DNA of 64,000 nucleotides from Acinetobacter sp. CFCC 10889 (GTDB lineage: Bacteria > Pseudomonadota > Gammaproteobacteria > Pseudomonadales > Moraxellaceae), in NCBI RefSeq assembly GCF_003268395.1, contig NZ_LQXQ01000013.1:1-64000 (forward strand). The letters run 5' to 3'. Shown here piece after piece: positions 1 through 9,937 of this stretch (positions within the stretch are counted from its first letter, which is position 1; each line of letters begins with the position of its first letter). Below the pieces are notes generated by a model. It did no database searches, had not been told where the DNA came from, and saw only the letters and a program-made list of their open reading frames with translations. A program made the position numbers and the translations under genes.

Positions 1-128
1 CCCAAAATTTGATAGCTACGACTACTACTGGCAAAAACATATAAAATAAGAATACTCAGTTGTACCAAAAGTAACCAAGCTGAAGGCAACAATTTGAAGC
101 CTTTCCAGAATTGAAGCAAAGCTTGCAT
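1..128 (-). CDS. Membrane protein, N-terminal fragment cut by window edge
   Basis: An open frame begins with ATG at 128 and stays open for 42 codons to the left edge, so only the N-terminus is present. The start is preceded by AGGA with a spacer of about 7 bases, a good ribosome binding site. The peptide begins MQALLQFWKGFKLLPSAW and continues into a strongly hydrophobic stretch that would form one membrane helix at about residues 14-33. I do not recognise the family. A competing 64-codon frame on the same strand (25-219) lacks a ribosome site and has poor protein character, so this frame is preferred. Confidence 0.55.
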   Translation of the reverse strand, partial: MQALLQFWKGFKLLPSAWLLLVQLSILILYVFASSSRSYQIL

Positions 129-286
129 ATTTATTCCTAATCATTGTTATTTTCGTATTTGATTCATTATATTTTACAGAAAATTTTAAAAACTCATCAA
201 TACATTCACAATTATTCATTGAATACTAAGCATGCATTCTAGTGACAGAATGTGACTTGCGAAAAAAATCACTCAAGGACATGATG

Positions 287-661
287 ATGAAAACAACAAT
301 ATATTGGGTCATGTTGTCTAGCTGTATTGTGCTAACAGCATGCAGTAAAAACAGTCCACTTTTAGAAAATAACAAAGATTATATTGGCGAATGGAAAAAT
401 GAGTCGAGTACATTAAACATTGCTCAAGATGGCAAAGTAAAGTTCGCAGAACATATCAAATCAGAACGGAAAAATGCATCTAGTGATATGAAGTCCTCTA
501 CCATTTCCAATATCAATGCACCTTTAACCGAGTTTAATACGCAGTATTTTCAAATTGGACAAGGTGATTTATCCAAACAATTTAAAATTAATAAAGCACC
601 TTTTCAGCAAGATGGGCAATGGCGTGTGGTTTTAAATGGAGAAGTCTATATGCGAAATTAA
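287..661 (+). CDS. Small putative lipoprotein
   Basis: A short exported protein of about 124 residues. The N-terminus is a lipoprotein signal peptide: a Lys, a hydrophobic core and the lipobox LTAC at about residues 15-18, so the mature protein should be lipid-anchored through that Cys. The rest is polar, with a GEWKNESSTLNI segment of the kind seen in small lipocalin-like lipoproteins, but I do not recognise the family. The frame is open from a GTG at 242. Three consecutive ATG codons lie at 281, 284 and 287, and AAGGA at 275-279 fits 287 best (7-base spacer). It converges on actP across a shared terminator. Confidence 0.7.
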   Translation: MKTTIYWVMLSSCIVLTACSKNSPLLENNKDYIGEWKNESSTLNIAQDGKVKFAEHIKSERKNASSDMKSSTISNINAPLTEFNTQYFQIGQGDLSKQFKINKAPFQQDGQWRVVLNGEVYMRN

Positions 662-684
662 TTTTTCATCCACCACCGAACATA

Positions 685-710
685 AAAAAAGTCCCTGATG
701 GGACTTTTTT
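685..710. terminator. Bidirectional rho-independent terminator
   Basis: A GTCCC/GGGAC stem with TGAT loop is flanked by an A-run on the left and a T-run on the right, so it can end transcription in both directions. It sits between the convergent lipoprotein gene and actP. Confidence 0.85.
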
Positions 711-725
711 TATGCAAGTTTGGAC

Positions 726-2444
726 TTAGTGATCAGATGCACCAGAGATACCAATACCTGTTTGTGAGCGTACAAACTGTGCATTAAATGCTTTACGTTC
801 AGCTTGTGCACGTGGTGAATTATCTGTTACAGAGAACAACCAACAGCAAATGAATGCGAGTGGCATTGCAAAGATTGCAGGACCATTGAACGGATTCACT
901 GGTGTCTCAGAGATCCCAAAAGTATCTACCCAAACTGCTTTAGATAAGATAATTAAAGTCACTGCTGTAATTAGACCCACCAAGCCACCGATCACTGCAC
1001 CACGTGTTGTTAAACCACGCCAGAACATTGAAAGTACAAGTACTGGGAAATTCGCACATGCTGCCACAGAGAATGCTAGACCCACCATGAATGCTACGTT
1101 TTGTTTCTCAAACAAAATACCTAAGATCATCGCAAAGATCGCAAGACCTAAAGTTGCAATTTTAGACATACGAAGTTCAGATTCAGGTGTTGTTTGACCT
1201 TTCTTCAATACGTTTGCATATAAGTCATGAGAAATCGCAGATGCACCAGACAATGTCAAACCAGCAACAACTGCAAGAATTGTTGCGAATGCGACTGCTG
1301 AAATGAAGCCCATGAACAAGTCACCGCCCACTGCATCAGACAAGTGAACCGCAGCCATATTGTTACCACCAACAAGTTCTAACTTGCCAGTCACCGCCAT
1401 TTTTGCAACATCAAGGAATTGTGGGTTGTTTGATACGAAAAGGATCGCACCGAAACCAATGATGAATGTTAATAGATAGAAGTAACCAATGAAACCTGTT
1501 GCTACAACCACTGATTTACGTGCTTCTTTTGCATCTTTAACTGTAAAGAAACGCATTAAAATGTGTGGTAAACCTGCTGTACCGAACATCAACGCTAAAC
1601 CTAGTGATAATGCATCGAGCGGATTCTTCGCAAGACTACCTGGACCCATGATTTCAGAAGCTTTTTCAAAACTTACATCATGTACTTTAGAGAATACATT
1701 GATAGATTGAGTAAACATTTCAGAGAAGCTGAAGCCAACTTCTTTCATCACCATAAATGCCATGAATGTTGCGCCTGAAAGCAACATCACTGCTTTAATG
1801 ATTTGTACCCAAGTCGTTGCCAACATACCACCAAACATTACATACGCCATCATTAATAGACCAACAATGACAACAGCAATGTTATAGTTCAAACCAAAGA
1901 GCAGTTTAATCAACTGACCTGCACCAACCATTTGAGCGATCAAATAGAAAGCAACAACCACCAAAGAACTAATCGCAGCCAATGTACGTACAGGCTTTTC
2001 TTCCAAACGGAATGACACCACATCAGATAAGTTAAACTTACCTAAGTTACGTAAACGTTCAGCCACCAAGAACAATACGATCGGCCAACCGACCATGAAG
2101 CCAAGTGAATATAACAAGCCATCAAAGCCTGACATAAACACCATCGCAGAAATACCCAAGAACGATGCTGCTGACATATAGTCACCTGCAATCGCCAAAC
2201 CATTTTGGAAACCTGAGATCCCACCACCAGCGGTATAGAAATCTGCTGTATTTGTGGTTTGTTTTGCTGCCCACTTCGTAATGAGCAAGGTAAAGCCAAC
2301 GAAAATCGCAAACATGATAATCGCAGACCAATTGGTTGCTTGTTGTTCTGCTGCACCTAAGTCTGGACCTGCTTGAGCAAGTGTAGATAGGAGTGCCGTT
2401 GATGCTAGTGCAGCTTTCGCTTTAAAAGAATTCCATTTCTTCAT
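726..2444 (-). CDS. actP: Cation/acetate symporter ActP
   Basis: A sodium:solute symporter family (SSF) protein of 572 residues, close to the 549 of E. coli ActP, which imports acetate and other short carboxylates with a cation. Residues 1-25 look like a cleavable signal peptide ending LAQA, as in ActP. About 13 hydrophobic helices follow, with the SSF-type segments [20 protein letters not shown] and [11 protein letters not shown] in the first third. The frame is open upstream to 2471, but ATG 2444 has a good AGGA site and lies one base past the stop of the DUF485 gene, indicating translational coupling. The CrbS-like kinase gene is transcribed divergently, consistent with acetate control. 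Confidence 0.9.
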   Translation of the reverse strand: MKKWNSFKAKAALASTALLSTLAQAGPDLGAAEQQATNWSAIIMFAIFVGFTLLITKWAAKQTTNTADFYTAGGGISGFQNGLAIAGDYMSAASFLGISAMVFMSGFDGLLYSLGFMVGWPIVLFLVAERLRNLGKFNLSDVVSFRLEEKPVRTLAAISSLVVVAFYLIAQMVGAGQLIKLLFGLNYNIAVVIVGLLMMAYVMFGGMLATTWVQIIKAVMLLSGATFMAFMVMKEVGFSFSEMFTQSINVFSKVHDVSFEKASEIMGPGSLAKNPLDALSLGLALMFGTAGLPHILMRFFTVKDAKEARKSVVVATGFIGYFYLLTFIIGFGAILFVSNNPQFLDVAKMAVTGKLELVGGNNMAAVHLSDAVGGDLFMGFISAVAFATILAVVAGLTLSGASAISHDLYANVLKKGQTTPESELRMSKIATLGLAIFAMILGILFEKQNVAFMVGLAFSVAACANFPVLVLSMFWRGLTTRGAVIGGLVGLITAVTLIILSKAVWVDTFGISETPVNPFNGPAIFAMPLAFICCWLFSVTDNSPRAQAERKAFNAQFVRSQTGIGISGASDH

Positions 2445-2445
2445 A

Positions 2446-2781
2446 TCAGTGTTGTCCTTTTTCGTGGGCAATTGCTTCTACTTCACGCATCGCTTCTTCA
2501 TTCAATTGATCAAGCGAGTTATTGGCAATGTACGAGTACACACCACACAGAAGGAACGATAAAACAATAATGCTTAAACCGAGAGGAATACCCCAAGTGG
2601 TTACACCACCCTCTGATATTTTCGTCAATAAAAATTCTTTGTTATAGCCCACTAAAAGCATAAAACCAACATAAACAAACAACATAATTGCAGTTAATGT
2701 CCAGCTTAGATTTCTCTTTTTAGCGACCATTTCTTTGAATTTTGGATTTTGTAGAATCGCATCTACCTGTCTCTCATCCAT
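2446..2781 (-). CDS. yjcH: DUF485 inner-membrane protein, YjcH-like
   Basis: A 111-residue protein of the DUF485 family, with two membrane helices (about residues 28-48 and 62-84) and a soluble, acidic C-terminus. Members are encoded directly upstream of actP in many proteobacteria (the acs-yjcH-actP order of E. coli) and are presumed to assist the symporter; the exact role is not known. The pair here lacks acs. The stop codon almost touches the actP start, so the two are read from one message. Confidence 0.85.
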   Translation of the reverse strand: MDERQVDAILQNPKFKEMVAKKRNLSWTLTAIMLFVYVGFMLLVGYNKEFLLTKISEGGVTTWGIPLGLSIIVLSFLLCGVYSYIANNSLDQLNEEAMREVEAIAHEKGQH

Positions 2782-2966
2782 AATCTTGCTCCTTGATTAG
2801 CGACCAGTCCACTGGTTGCAATTTTTAATCATTATTTTGATGAGCTAAAATTAACAATGTTGTTGCCTTACGTAACTTAGACTTTGGTCTTTAAATTTTG
2901 AACAGAATGAACGTGTCAGTTCATGGATGCGTTATCATAGTCTGAGATTTTTGGACTGTAGCTGCT

Positions 2967-5900
2967 ATGAATAGTTGGTTGATTATTGGGGTTCTCGCCC
3001 TTTACATCATCATTTTGTTTGCTTGTGCATTCTTTGGTGAAAAACATGCAAGTCGACTGAGCACCCGAGGGCGCATGCTTCTCTTTAGTCTAACATTGGG
3101 GGTGTATTGCTCATCTTGGACATTTTATGGTGCGACAGGTGCAGCGGTTCGTGAAGGCATTATTTTCCTACCCATCTATTTAGGTCCATTACTCTTTGTC
3201 GGACTTGGTTATGACATTTGGCGGCGTTTAGGACGTGTGCGTCAGCATCATGCCATTTCTTCGATTGCTGACTTTGTCGCTGCACGTTATGGAAAAAGTG
3301 GCACATTGGCATCCCTCGTGACCATTCTTGCTGTGATTGCCATTATTCCGTATTTAGCCCTACAGTTACGTGCCATCGCACTCAGTGCGTCGGTGATGCT
3401 TGATCATAATACCCAAGTGGTATCGACCACCACCAATGGCGTTTTAGCTTTGACTGCTGTACTTGCTATTTTAGCGATGATGTTTGGAACACGACAAATT
3501 GCCAATACAGAACAGCATGGCGGTTTGATGCTTGCTGTGGCATTTGAATCTTTTGTAAAACTCTTTGCACTACTGTGTGTTGCATTCTTTTTCATCTTTG
3601 AAAACCCAGCCAACTTATTACAGATTTCCAAAGATGTCAGTAAAACATTTCATGAAGTACAACTATTTGGTGTGCCTGAAACCTTTTGGGTACAAACCTT
3701 ACTCGCAGCCTTAGCCATCATTTGTTTACCACGTCAGTTCCATGTTGCTGTCGTTGAATTACGTGATGAAAAGCATATTCGTGGTGCACGACGTTGGTTT
3801 GCGGCTTATTTAATTTTAACCATTATTGCGATTATTCCAATTGCTAGTTGGGCACTGCATGCAGCACCTGCTTATCTGAGTATTCCTGATGTTGCAGTGC
3901 TGTCTTTGCCTCTAAGTTATGGACAAGATTGGCTGACTTTACTAGCATTTTTAGGTGGCTTTTCTGCCTCTACAGGTATGCTATTAGTCTCCTCTGTTGC
4001 CTTGTCAATTATGCTTAGTAATGACTTAATCATGCCTGCACTATGGCGTTTAAAAATCTTGTCACGCCATGATAAACGCTTACCACAAGTTCTCAAATTT
4101 ACACGCCGTATTTGTATTTTGGCAGTGATGTTCTTGGGTTTCTTATTCTTCCATTTCTTTAATGACATTGACCAACTTTCTACTTTTGGTCTGCTTGCAT
4201 TTAGTGCAGTTGCTCAGTTCTCACCTGCACTGATTGGTGGATTGTATTGGCGTGGTGGTAGCCGTCAAGGTGTTTATGCTGGTTTAGTGATTGGTTTTAT
4301 TTTATGGACTTATACTTTACTGCTACCCACTGTATTGCGCAGCTTACCAAGCGAATATAGCCAATTTGCACACCAGTTTTTAATGGCAGGTCCTTTCAAT
4401 ATCCAATGGTTACGCCCTGAAGCTTTGTTTGGTTTCGAGTCTTTTGCCCCACTCACCCATGGTGTGACATGGGCATTGGGTTTAAATATCATGCTCTATA
4501 TTTGGATTTCCCGAATTTATCGTCCATCTGTGGCAGAGCAAATCCAAGCCGAAAGTTTTTTCTACTATGAAACTAAGCCCTTGCCTGCACAAAGCACCTC
4601 AACAGATATTAATTATTTAAATCATGATGTAGCACGTTTAAAAGTCGGTGACTTGATCGCTCTTGCTAAACGCATCACAGGCGAAGGTCCAACCATTCAA
4701 GCCTTTCGTCAATTTTGCATCATGAATAATGTCGTGCTCAATGAAAATAGCAGTGCCAATGGCATGTGGTGGCGCTTCACTGAGCAATATCTAGCAGGCA
4801 CGATTGGTGCTGCATCTGCTCGTACTCTACTGACCACAGCAATGGTGAATAACGGCTTAGCACTTGGGCAAGTGGCAAATATTCTTGACCAAGCCTCACA
4901 ATGGCAACGTTTTAACCAAAATTTGATTATGACCATGATCGACCACATGACTCAAGGTGTCAGTGTAGTCGATGAAAACATGTGCTTGGTGGCGTGGAAT
5001 AATCAGTATCTCAAACTATTTGATTATCCCAAAGATTTAGTTTATGTCGGCTGCCCGATTGCAGATTTGATTCGTTACAATGCTGAACGTGGTGAATGTG
5101 GTCCAGGTTCTATCGAAGAACATGTTCGTAAACGTATACACTGGATGAAAGTGGGTAGTGCACATGAGTTTGAACGTATCCGTAAAGATGGTCGTGTCAT
5201 CCAAATGCGTGGTAATCCAATTGAAGGTGGTGGTTTCGTTACGACTTTTGCTGATATTACTGCATTCCGTGAAAATGAAGCTGTACTCGAAGCCCGTGTC
5301 TCTGACCGTACCCAACAGTTAGCAAATGCTTTAGCAGAACAACAACTCGCACGTGAACAAGCTGACAAAGCCAATATGTCAAAAAGCCGCTTTATTGCTG
5401 CGGCAAGCCACGATCTATTACAACCCATGCATGCAGCACGTTTGTTCAGTACTGCACTTGAGCAAAGTGTACAAACTGATGAAGATCGTAAGACATTACA
5501 ACAGCTTGATCGTGCCTTACATGGTGCAGAAAGTATGTTATCTGCACTTTTAGACATTGCCCGTTTAGAAGGGGGTACGATTCAGCCGAAACGCCAAATT
5601 TATCCACTGCACGATTTACTCAGTGATTTAGAGCTTCAGTTCAAATCCATCGCTGCACAACGTAAAATCAAGTTGGTGGTACATGATGCACAGTTCTGGA
5701 TCGACACAGATCCTCAATGGATTCGCCGTATTATTCAAAACTTTGTTAGTAATGCCCTACGTTATACTGCCAAAGGTCGTGTCGTGGTCGGTGTATTACG
5801 TTCTGCACCACATGCCAAACATATTCGTATCGGGGTTTGGGATACAGGTCCAGGTATTGCCGAAGAACAACGCATTAAACTATTCCAAGAGTTTGAACGT

Positions 5901-6458
5901 TGTGGACACACTTCGCCTTGGGGTGAACAAGGTCTCGGGCTGGGTTTAGCCATCGTCCAACGTATGACGAGTTTACTCGACTACCCTGTGCATGTTTATT
6001 CTGAATTAGGTAAAGGCTCATGCTTCATGATCGAAGTACCCATCGTGGATGCACCAAAAGTGGTGGCAACACCTGTACAAGCTGTTCCATTACGTACCAA
6101 AGCCTATAAGATTTTATGTTTAGATAATGATGAAACCATTTTGGAAGGGATGAATACTTTACTGACCAAATGGGGCTATCAAGTGTTTAAAGCGACCGAG
6201 CCTGAGCAAGCACTCGACATTATTCAACAGGAAAACATCCAAGTATGGTTAGTCGATCAGCACTTAAATGACCATAAAATTGGGCTAGATTTTATTATAG
6301 AAAATCGTCAGGAAAATGTCCCAGTGGCATTAATTACAGCCGATTCCGATCCTGAATTGCCACAACACTTAAAGGACTTGAATATTGTCTTACTGAAAAA
6401 ACCACTGAAACCTGCATCATTACGTTCTTGGTTATCTGGTTTAAAAATCTCGAAATAA
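2967..6458 (+). CDS. crbS: Hybrid sensor kinase with N-terminal SSF transporter domain, CrbS-like
   Basis: A 1,163-residue fusion. Residues 1-520 are a 13-helix SSF transporter domain; about 550-640 resemble a STAC-type linker; about 641-768 are a PAS domain. The HisKA domain starts near 805 with the phospho-acceptor His815 in ASHDLLQPMHAARLF. The HATPase domain (about 890-1021) has N-box NFVSNALRYT, DTGPGI and GLGLGLAIV. The C-terminal receiver (about 1048-1158) has the acceptor Asp1097 in VDQHLND. This order is that of CrbS, which with its response regulator CrbR drives acetate-use genes, and the divergent actP/yjcH pair supports that reading. CbrA has a similar layout but usually no receiver. 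No partner regulator lies in the window. Confidence 0.85.
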   Translation: MNSWLIIGVLALYIIILFACAFFGEKHASRLSTRGRMLLFSLTLGVYCSSWTFYGATGAAVREGIIFLPIYLGPLLFVGLGYDIWRRLGRVRQHHAISSIADFVAARYGKSGTLASLVTILAVIAIIPYLALQLRAIALSASVMLDHNTQVVSTTTNGVLALTAVLAILAMMFGTRQIANTEQHGGLMLAVAFESFVKLFALLCVAFFFIFENPANLLQISKDVSKTFHEVQLFGVPETFWVQTLLAALAIICLPRQFHVAVVELRDEKHIRGARRWFAAYLILTIIAIIPIASWALHAAPAYLSIPDVAVLSLPLSYGQDWLTLLAFLGGFSASTGMLLVSSVALSIMLSNDLIMPALWRLKILSRHDKRLPQVLKFTRRICILAVMFLGFLFFHFFNDIDQLSTFGLLAFSAVAQFSPALIGGLYWRGGSRQGVYAGLVIGFILWTYTLLLPTVLRSLPSEYSQFAHQFLMAGPFNIQWLRPEALFGFESFAPLTHGVTWALGLNIMLYIWISRIYRPSVAEQIQAESFFYYETKPLPAQSTSTDINYLNHDVARLKVGDLIALAKRITGEGPTIQAFRQFCIMNNVVLNENSSANGMWWRFTEQYLAGTIGAASARTLLTTAMVNNGLALGQVANILDQASQWQRFNQNLIMTMIDHMTQGVSVVDENMCLVAWNNQYLKLFDYPKDLVYVGCPIADLIRYNAERGECGPGSIEEHVRKRIHWMKVGSAHEFERIRKDGRVIQMRGNPIEGGGFVTTFADITAFRENEAVLEARVSDRTQQLANALAEQQLAREQADKANMSKSRFIAAASHDLLQPMHAARLFSTALEQSVQTDEDRKTLQQLDRALHGAESMLSALLDIARLEGGTIQPKRQIYPLHDLLSDLELQFKSIAAQRKIKLVVHDAQFWIDTDPQWIRRIIQNFVSNALRYTAKGRVVVGVLRSAPHAKHIRIGVWDTGPGIAEEQRIKLFQEFERCGHTSPWGEQGLGLGLAIVQRMTSLLDYPVHVYSELGKGSCFMIEVPIVDAPKVVATPVQAVPLRTKAYKILCLDNDETILEGMNTLLTKWGYQVFKATEPEQALDIIQQENIQVWLVDQHLNDHKIGLDFIIENRQENVPVALITADSDPELPQHLKDLNIVLLKKPLKPASLRSWLSGLKISK

Positions 6459-6498
6459 GCTTTTTAAACTGTCTGAAAATATGTTTTGATACATTTAC

Positions 6499-6533
6499 AG
6501 CGCTTAAAAATACAATTTTTAGGCGCTTTTTTT
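6499..6533 (+). terminator. Rho-independent terminator after the sensor kinase
   Basis: Thirteen paired positions (AGCGCTTAAAAAT against ATTTTTAGGCGCT, one G-T pair) with a three-base loop are followed by six T residues, 40 bases after the kinase stop. Confidence 0.85.
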
Positions 6534-6850
6534 AAGTAAAATGACCGCATTTTGAAACTATTAGGCAAAAGTGATCAAAAAACTGCTGATTTAAGCAAAA
6601 TTTATTGACCAAAAAATTCAACATGCTGTTTTCTATGGCAAATTCGATCAAATTTATTACTATACACTTGTACACTTGGTTACAATTACTTAAATTACTG
6701 ATTTTAATAAATATAAAACAAATAAAATCAAACATTAGACTTTAGTCTTATTCATATTGCATATCAGATAAATCATAAAATCTACACATTGCTTAGATAA
6801 ATTTGCATTTGGACTAATGCAACACAAAATTTTAAAAATAGGAGCTTTCC
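6534..6850. other. AT-rich intergenic stretch
   Basis: About 320 bases of AT-rich DNA with no convincing gene. A 67-codon frame on the minus strand (6532-6735) is low-complexity and lacks a ribosome site. The last 20 bases carry AGGAGC at 6840-6845, the ribosome binding site of the next gene. Its promoter is presumably in this stretch, but I see no clear -35/-10 pair. Confidence 0.5.
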
Positions 6851-7618
6851 ATGAACCTTTCAGAAACGACCTCACATAACATTCATCAAACTCAACAATT
6901 CCATCGTCAATACGGCGTGAATGCCATCTTGCCTGAAATCAATTGGGCAGAAGTATTTCCATATAGCAAACTTGATGATGCACAATTGCATGCACTGAAT
7001 GCGCTGTATCAAGCTGCTGTACCCTTAGCACTAAAAGTCTTTGAAGATTTAAAATTTGATGTGTTTACCCCTGTTGCTTATCAGCCTCAAGGCTTAGGTC
7101 TATTTGACAAAATCGCACAACAAGAAGAATTACTTATTCAAGAATTGAAAGATCAATGTAAATCTTTAGATGATGAAACTCGCCATCAAATCTGGAGTAT
7201 GCTGTTACGTGGTGGTGCAGTGTTAGTATTTAAGGCATGGTTAGGCAAAGTTAAAACAGGGGAAAATATTCTGGATCTCACCCAGTTTGATGAACTCTCT
7301 GACTTGTTATTTGTCAAAACCTCACCAACAACGTTGGCACAACGCCTAAATGTTGACACGCATGCAGCCTATGATCATGTATTTTTGATGTATGGCGATG
7401 ATATTTTCCTAGATCGTTTTAACAGCTTAGAAACGGCTGCCCTATTTGTAGATCTAGAAGTTTATGATGCTGCGTTCCTCAGCCTACGTGATGACCGTGT
7501 TGCGGACTATTTAAAATCAAAAGGCTATGTTAGCCAAGAACAAATCGAAGATTTAAAATGTGCGCTTAACCCTTTGGGTTGCCCAGACCTTGTTTCGAAA
7601 CAAGATTGCTTAGCTTAA
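6851..7618 (+). CDS. Conserved hypothetical soluble protein
   Basis: A 255-residue protein with no signal peptide and no membrane helix. It is rich in Leu, Asp and Gln and looks mostly alpha-helical. The C-terminal third has three Cys residues (LKCALNPLGC and QDC). I do not recognise a domain. An AGGAGC ribosome site lies 6 bases ahead of ATG. It has its own terminator at the 3' end and no obvious operon partner, so context gives no clue to function. Confidence 0.8.
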   Translation: MNLSETTSHNIHQTQQFHRQYGVNAILPEINWAEVFPYSKLDDAQLHALNALYQAAVPLALKVFEDLKFDVFTPVAYQPQGLGLFDKIAQQEELLIQELKDQCKSLDDETRHQIWSMLLRGGAVLVFKAWLGKVKTGENILDLTQFDELSDLLFVKTSPTTLAQRLNVDTHAAYDHVFLMYGDDIFLDRFNSLETAALFVDLEVYDAAFLSLRDDRVADYLKSKGYVSQEQIEDLKCALNPLGCPDLVSKQDCLA

Positions 7619-7631
7619 TTTTCTGAATTTA

Positions 7632-7672
7632 GCCCAATCAAAATGCTCAATCTCATATTGGGCATTTTTATT
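7632..7672 (+). terminator. Probable terminator between convergent genes
   Basis: A GCCCAAT/ATTGGGC stem with an 18-base loop is followed by CATTTTTATT. It overlaps the last codons of the convergent hydrolase gene. Confidence 0.6.
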
Positions 7673-8270
7673 GTATCTTTGCCAAAAAATCTAAAATCAA
7701 TTTCGACACCTGATCTGCATAGACATTCGCCAAGTCATGCTGCCCATATTGAATCACAACAAGCTCAGCCTTGGATAATTTCTGCTGTAAATACTCACCC
7801 ACTGCCACAGGACTAATCGGATCAGCATCACCCCAAAGCAACAACACAGGACATTGCACTTGCTCAAGCTGCGTACTAACATCAGAATGGTGCGTGACAA
7901 ACCAATCAGGCACAGCAAAGTTTAACTGATAGTCCTCTCGCCAATCCGCCACAGCAAAAGCACTTAAATCAATACCGCCCGAGGTTGCGACTAAAACCAA
8001 TGCTTGAACTAAATCAGGCTTTTGTAAAGCAGCTTGTACTGCAAAAATTCCACCCATTGATTGGGCAACAATCACACTAGGCTGCTGAATCTTTTGCAAT
8101 ACATAATGTTGTAAGTCTATAAAGCTTTGTACTTCTGCATGATCAGGATATCCACCAAAACTTGGATAAGCCACAACTGATTTCTGTAAATGGCTTGGCA
8201 AAGCCTGCATCACAGGCTGCCAAAATGCCGTACTGCCTGAAGCACCCGGCAAAAATATAAAATTGTGCAA
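7668..8270 (-). CDS. Alpha/beta hydrolase
   Basis: About 200 residues of an alpha/beta-hydrolase fold. The oxyanion-side segment FLPGASGSTAFWQPV is at the N-terminus, the nucleophile elbow is AQSMGG, the acid is in LLLWGDADPISP and the catalytic His is in QYGQHDLANV, so the triad is complete. The substrate cannot be told. The frame is open to a GTG at 8324 inside the upstream OsmC gene, but TTG 8270 follows GAAAGAGA by 7 bases and gives the compact start normal for the family, so it is preferred with moderate certainty. It lies directly downstream of the OsmC gene and is probably co-transcribed with it. Confidence 0.75.
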   Translation of the reverse strand: MHNFIFLPGASGSTAFWQPVMQALPSHLQKSVVAYPSFGGYPDHAEVQSFIDLQHYVLQKIQQPSVIVAQSMGGIFAVQAALQKPDLVQALVLVATSGGIDLSAFAVADWREDYQLNFAVPDWFVTHHSDVSTQLEQVQCPVLLLWGDADPISPVAVGEYLQQKLSKAELVVIQYGQHDLANVYADQVSKLILDFLAKIQ

Positions 8271-8295
8271 ACTTACATCTCTTTCAATAAAAGCT

Positions 8296-8694
8296 TTAAA
8301 GCAATGTTGTCTCAATCTCAACACTACGCAATAAAGTCTTGGTCACAGGTGTTTTTTGGCAAATATCCAAAACCTTTTGCTTTAATTCCTCAGATAATTC
8401 TTGTTCAAAAGACAAACGACGCTCAATCCATTCTTTGCCTTCTTTATTGGCATTAAAATCCGCTTCAACACGAAACTCACCCAAATCAATTCCTTTATGC
8501 TGTGCATACATACGCAAAGTGATCATGGTGCATGAAATCAGACCTGAACAAATAAAATCATACGGTGCTAAGCCTTGATCCCGCCCACCAAAAGATTCAG
8601 GTTTATCGGTAATGAGTTGATGCTTGCCACTCGTCACTTGACCCGACCATGCTTCAGGACAGCTTTGTACTTTTGCATTTGCGATTATTGCCAT
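8296..8694 (-). CDS. OsmC family protein
   Basis: A 132-residue member of the OsmC/Ohr family, which reduce organic hydroperoxides with a pair of Cys residues. Both are visible: one in GLISCTMITL on the central helix and one in DICQKTPVTKTL. The substrate-loop segment GRDQGLAPYDF is also present. The family contains Ohr, OsmC and less well defined YhfA-type members; I cannot say which this is. A pirin gene lies upstream and an alpha/beta hydrolase follows on the same strand. Confidence 0.85.
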   Translation of the reverse strand: MAIIANAKVQSCPEAWSGQVTSGKHQLITDKPESFGGRDQGLAPYDFICSGLISCTMITLRMYAQHKGIDLGEFRVEADFNANKEGKEWIERRLSFEQELSEELKQKVLDICQKTPVTKTLLRSVEIETTLL

Positions 8695-8797
8695 TATTAT
8701 TCTCCTCAGTCATTTAAAATATTTCTAATACTATGTGATTTTAAAACTCAGCAGCCATGCATCATGGTGCTGCTGAATTTATTTGGAAAATTAGAAC

Positions 8798-9745
8798 TTA
8801 TTTTGAAGGGCGCATTTTATCTGGAAATGCAGGTGCTTCTAAGCGTGGACCTTCATAATCAGGAATCGAACCAAAACGAGTATCATGATTAATCCATTGT
8901 TCACGCGCAATTTTTAATTCCTCTTGTGTGCGTCCAACCAGATTCCACCACAACAAAATCGGTGACTCAAATGGCTCACCACCTAGTAATAACAAACGAC
9001 TACCCGCATGTAATTGTATTTCTATTTCGCTTAAACCCGGCTCTAACACCACCATATTATCATCCGTCAGTTCATGACCATTAATGATGGCAGTTCCTTC
9101 TAAAGCTAAAAAGCCATATTCAAACTGAGGATTTAAAGGAATACGTGTTGTAGTTGATGCTTGAGCGGTTAAATCTACACCCAAAAGTTCACTATGTACT
9201 TTGACAGGTGAAATCGTATTTAGATATTCACCAACTAGCACAGTAAATTCAACACCCTCTCGTGTTACTATAGGCAACTCAGGATAATGATCAAACTGTG
9301 GTGCCATATTAAGTTTATCATCAGGTAATGCGATCCAAAGCTGTGCAGCATGCATTTTGGTTTCAGTGTCAGGTGCAACTTCTGTATGAGAAATCCCATA
9401 ACCCGCAGTCATCAAATTCACTTGTTTCGGGCGAATCAGCTGTTTTGAACCTATGCTGTCAGTATGCATCATGGTGCCTTCAATCATCCATGTAAATGTC
9501 TGCAAACCTGTATGTGGATGCGGTCCAACATCCAAACCATCACCTTGTGGAAAACTGACAGGACCTGCATGATCCAAAAAGCACCATGCACCAATCATGC
9601 GTTTCTGGCGACTCGGTAATGCGCGTTTAATGACAGTGCCTTTGCCAATCTCAGCAGAACGAATTTCAAAATCTTGAATAAATTTATTCACATATTTTTC
9701 ACAATCGTCTGAATTTGAAATCTCGGTATAATTGGTATTGGTCAT
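8798..9745 (-). CDS. Pirin family protein
   Basis: A 315-residue bicupin of the pirin family. The N-terminal cupin has the metal-site signature DVGPHPHTGLQTFTWMIEG, a further ligand pair in ISHTE, and the usual family start RSAEIGKGTVIKRALPS. Bacterial pirins include YhhW-type quercetinases and regulators of pyruvate metabolism; which applies here is not clear. The gene is followed after about 100 bases by the OsmC gene on the same strand. Confidence 0.88.
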   Translation of the reverse strand: MTNTNYTEISNSDDCEKYVNKFIQDFEIRSAEIGKGTVIKRALPSRQKRMIGAWCFLDHAGPVSFPQGDGLDVGPHPHTGLQTFTWMIEGTMMHTDSIGSKQLIRPKQVNLMTAGYGISHTEVAPDTETKMHAAQLWIALPDDKLNMAPQFDHYPELPIVTREGVEFTVLVGEYLNTISPVKVHSELLGVDLTAQASTTTRIPLNPQFEYGFLALEGTAIINGHELTDDNMVVLEPGLSEIEIQLHAGSRLLLLGGEPFESPILLWWNLVGRTQEELKIAREQWINHDTRFGSIPDYEGPRLEAPAFPDKMRPSK

Positions 9746-9937
9746 ATTGTTATCCTCAATTACCTGTCCACAAAATTATTATGCTCATGTTTGCTATATT
9801 GCATTGTAGTCAATTTCAAATCCTTGACCTATAGCCCAATTAATACGCTGAATATCAGTGATAGGACAATAGTAAAATTGTGTTTTATTTTCATTTTTTT
9901 AAGCGTCAAAGCCACATCATGCAACTTAAATTCGGCT

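Noticed and set aside
25..219. A 64-codon frame on the minus strand
   Set aside because: No ribosome site, and it overlaps a better-supported partial gene in another frame.
2908..2923. TGAAC-N6-GTTCA inverted repeat before the kinase gene, similar in core to the repeat after crc
   Set aside because: Short arms and different spacing from the 12102 repeat; no basis to call a shared regulator.
5075..5557. A 160-codon frame antisense to the sensor kinase
   Set aside because: It lies wholly inside the kinase domain, and Ser/Cys/Arg-rich composition marks it as a shadow frame.
6532..6735. A 67-codon frame on the minus strand between the kinase and the hypothetical gene
   Set aside because: AT-rich low-complexity sequence with no ribosome site.
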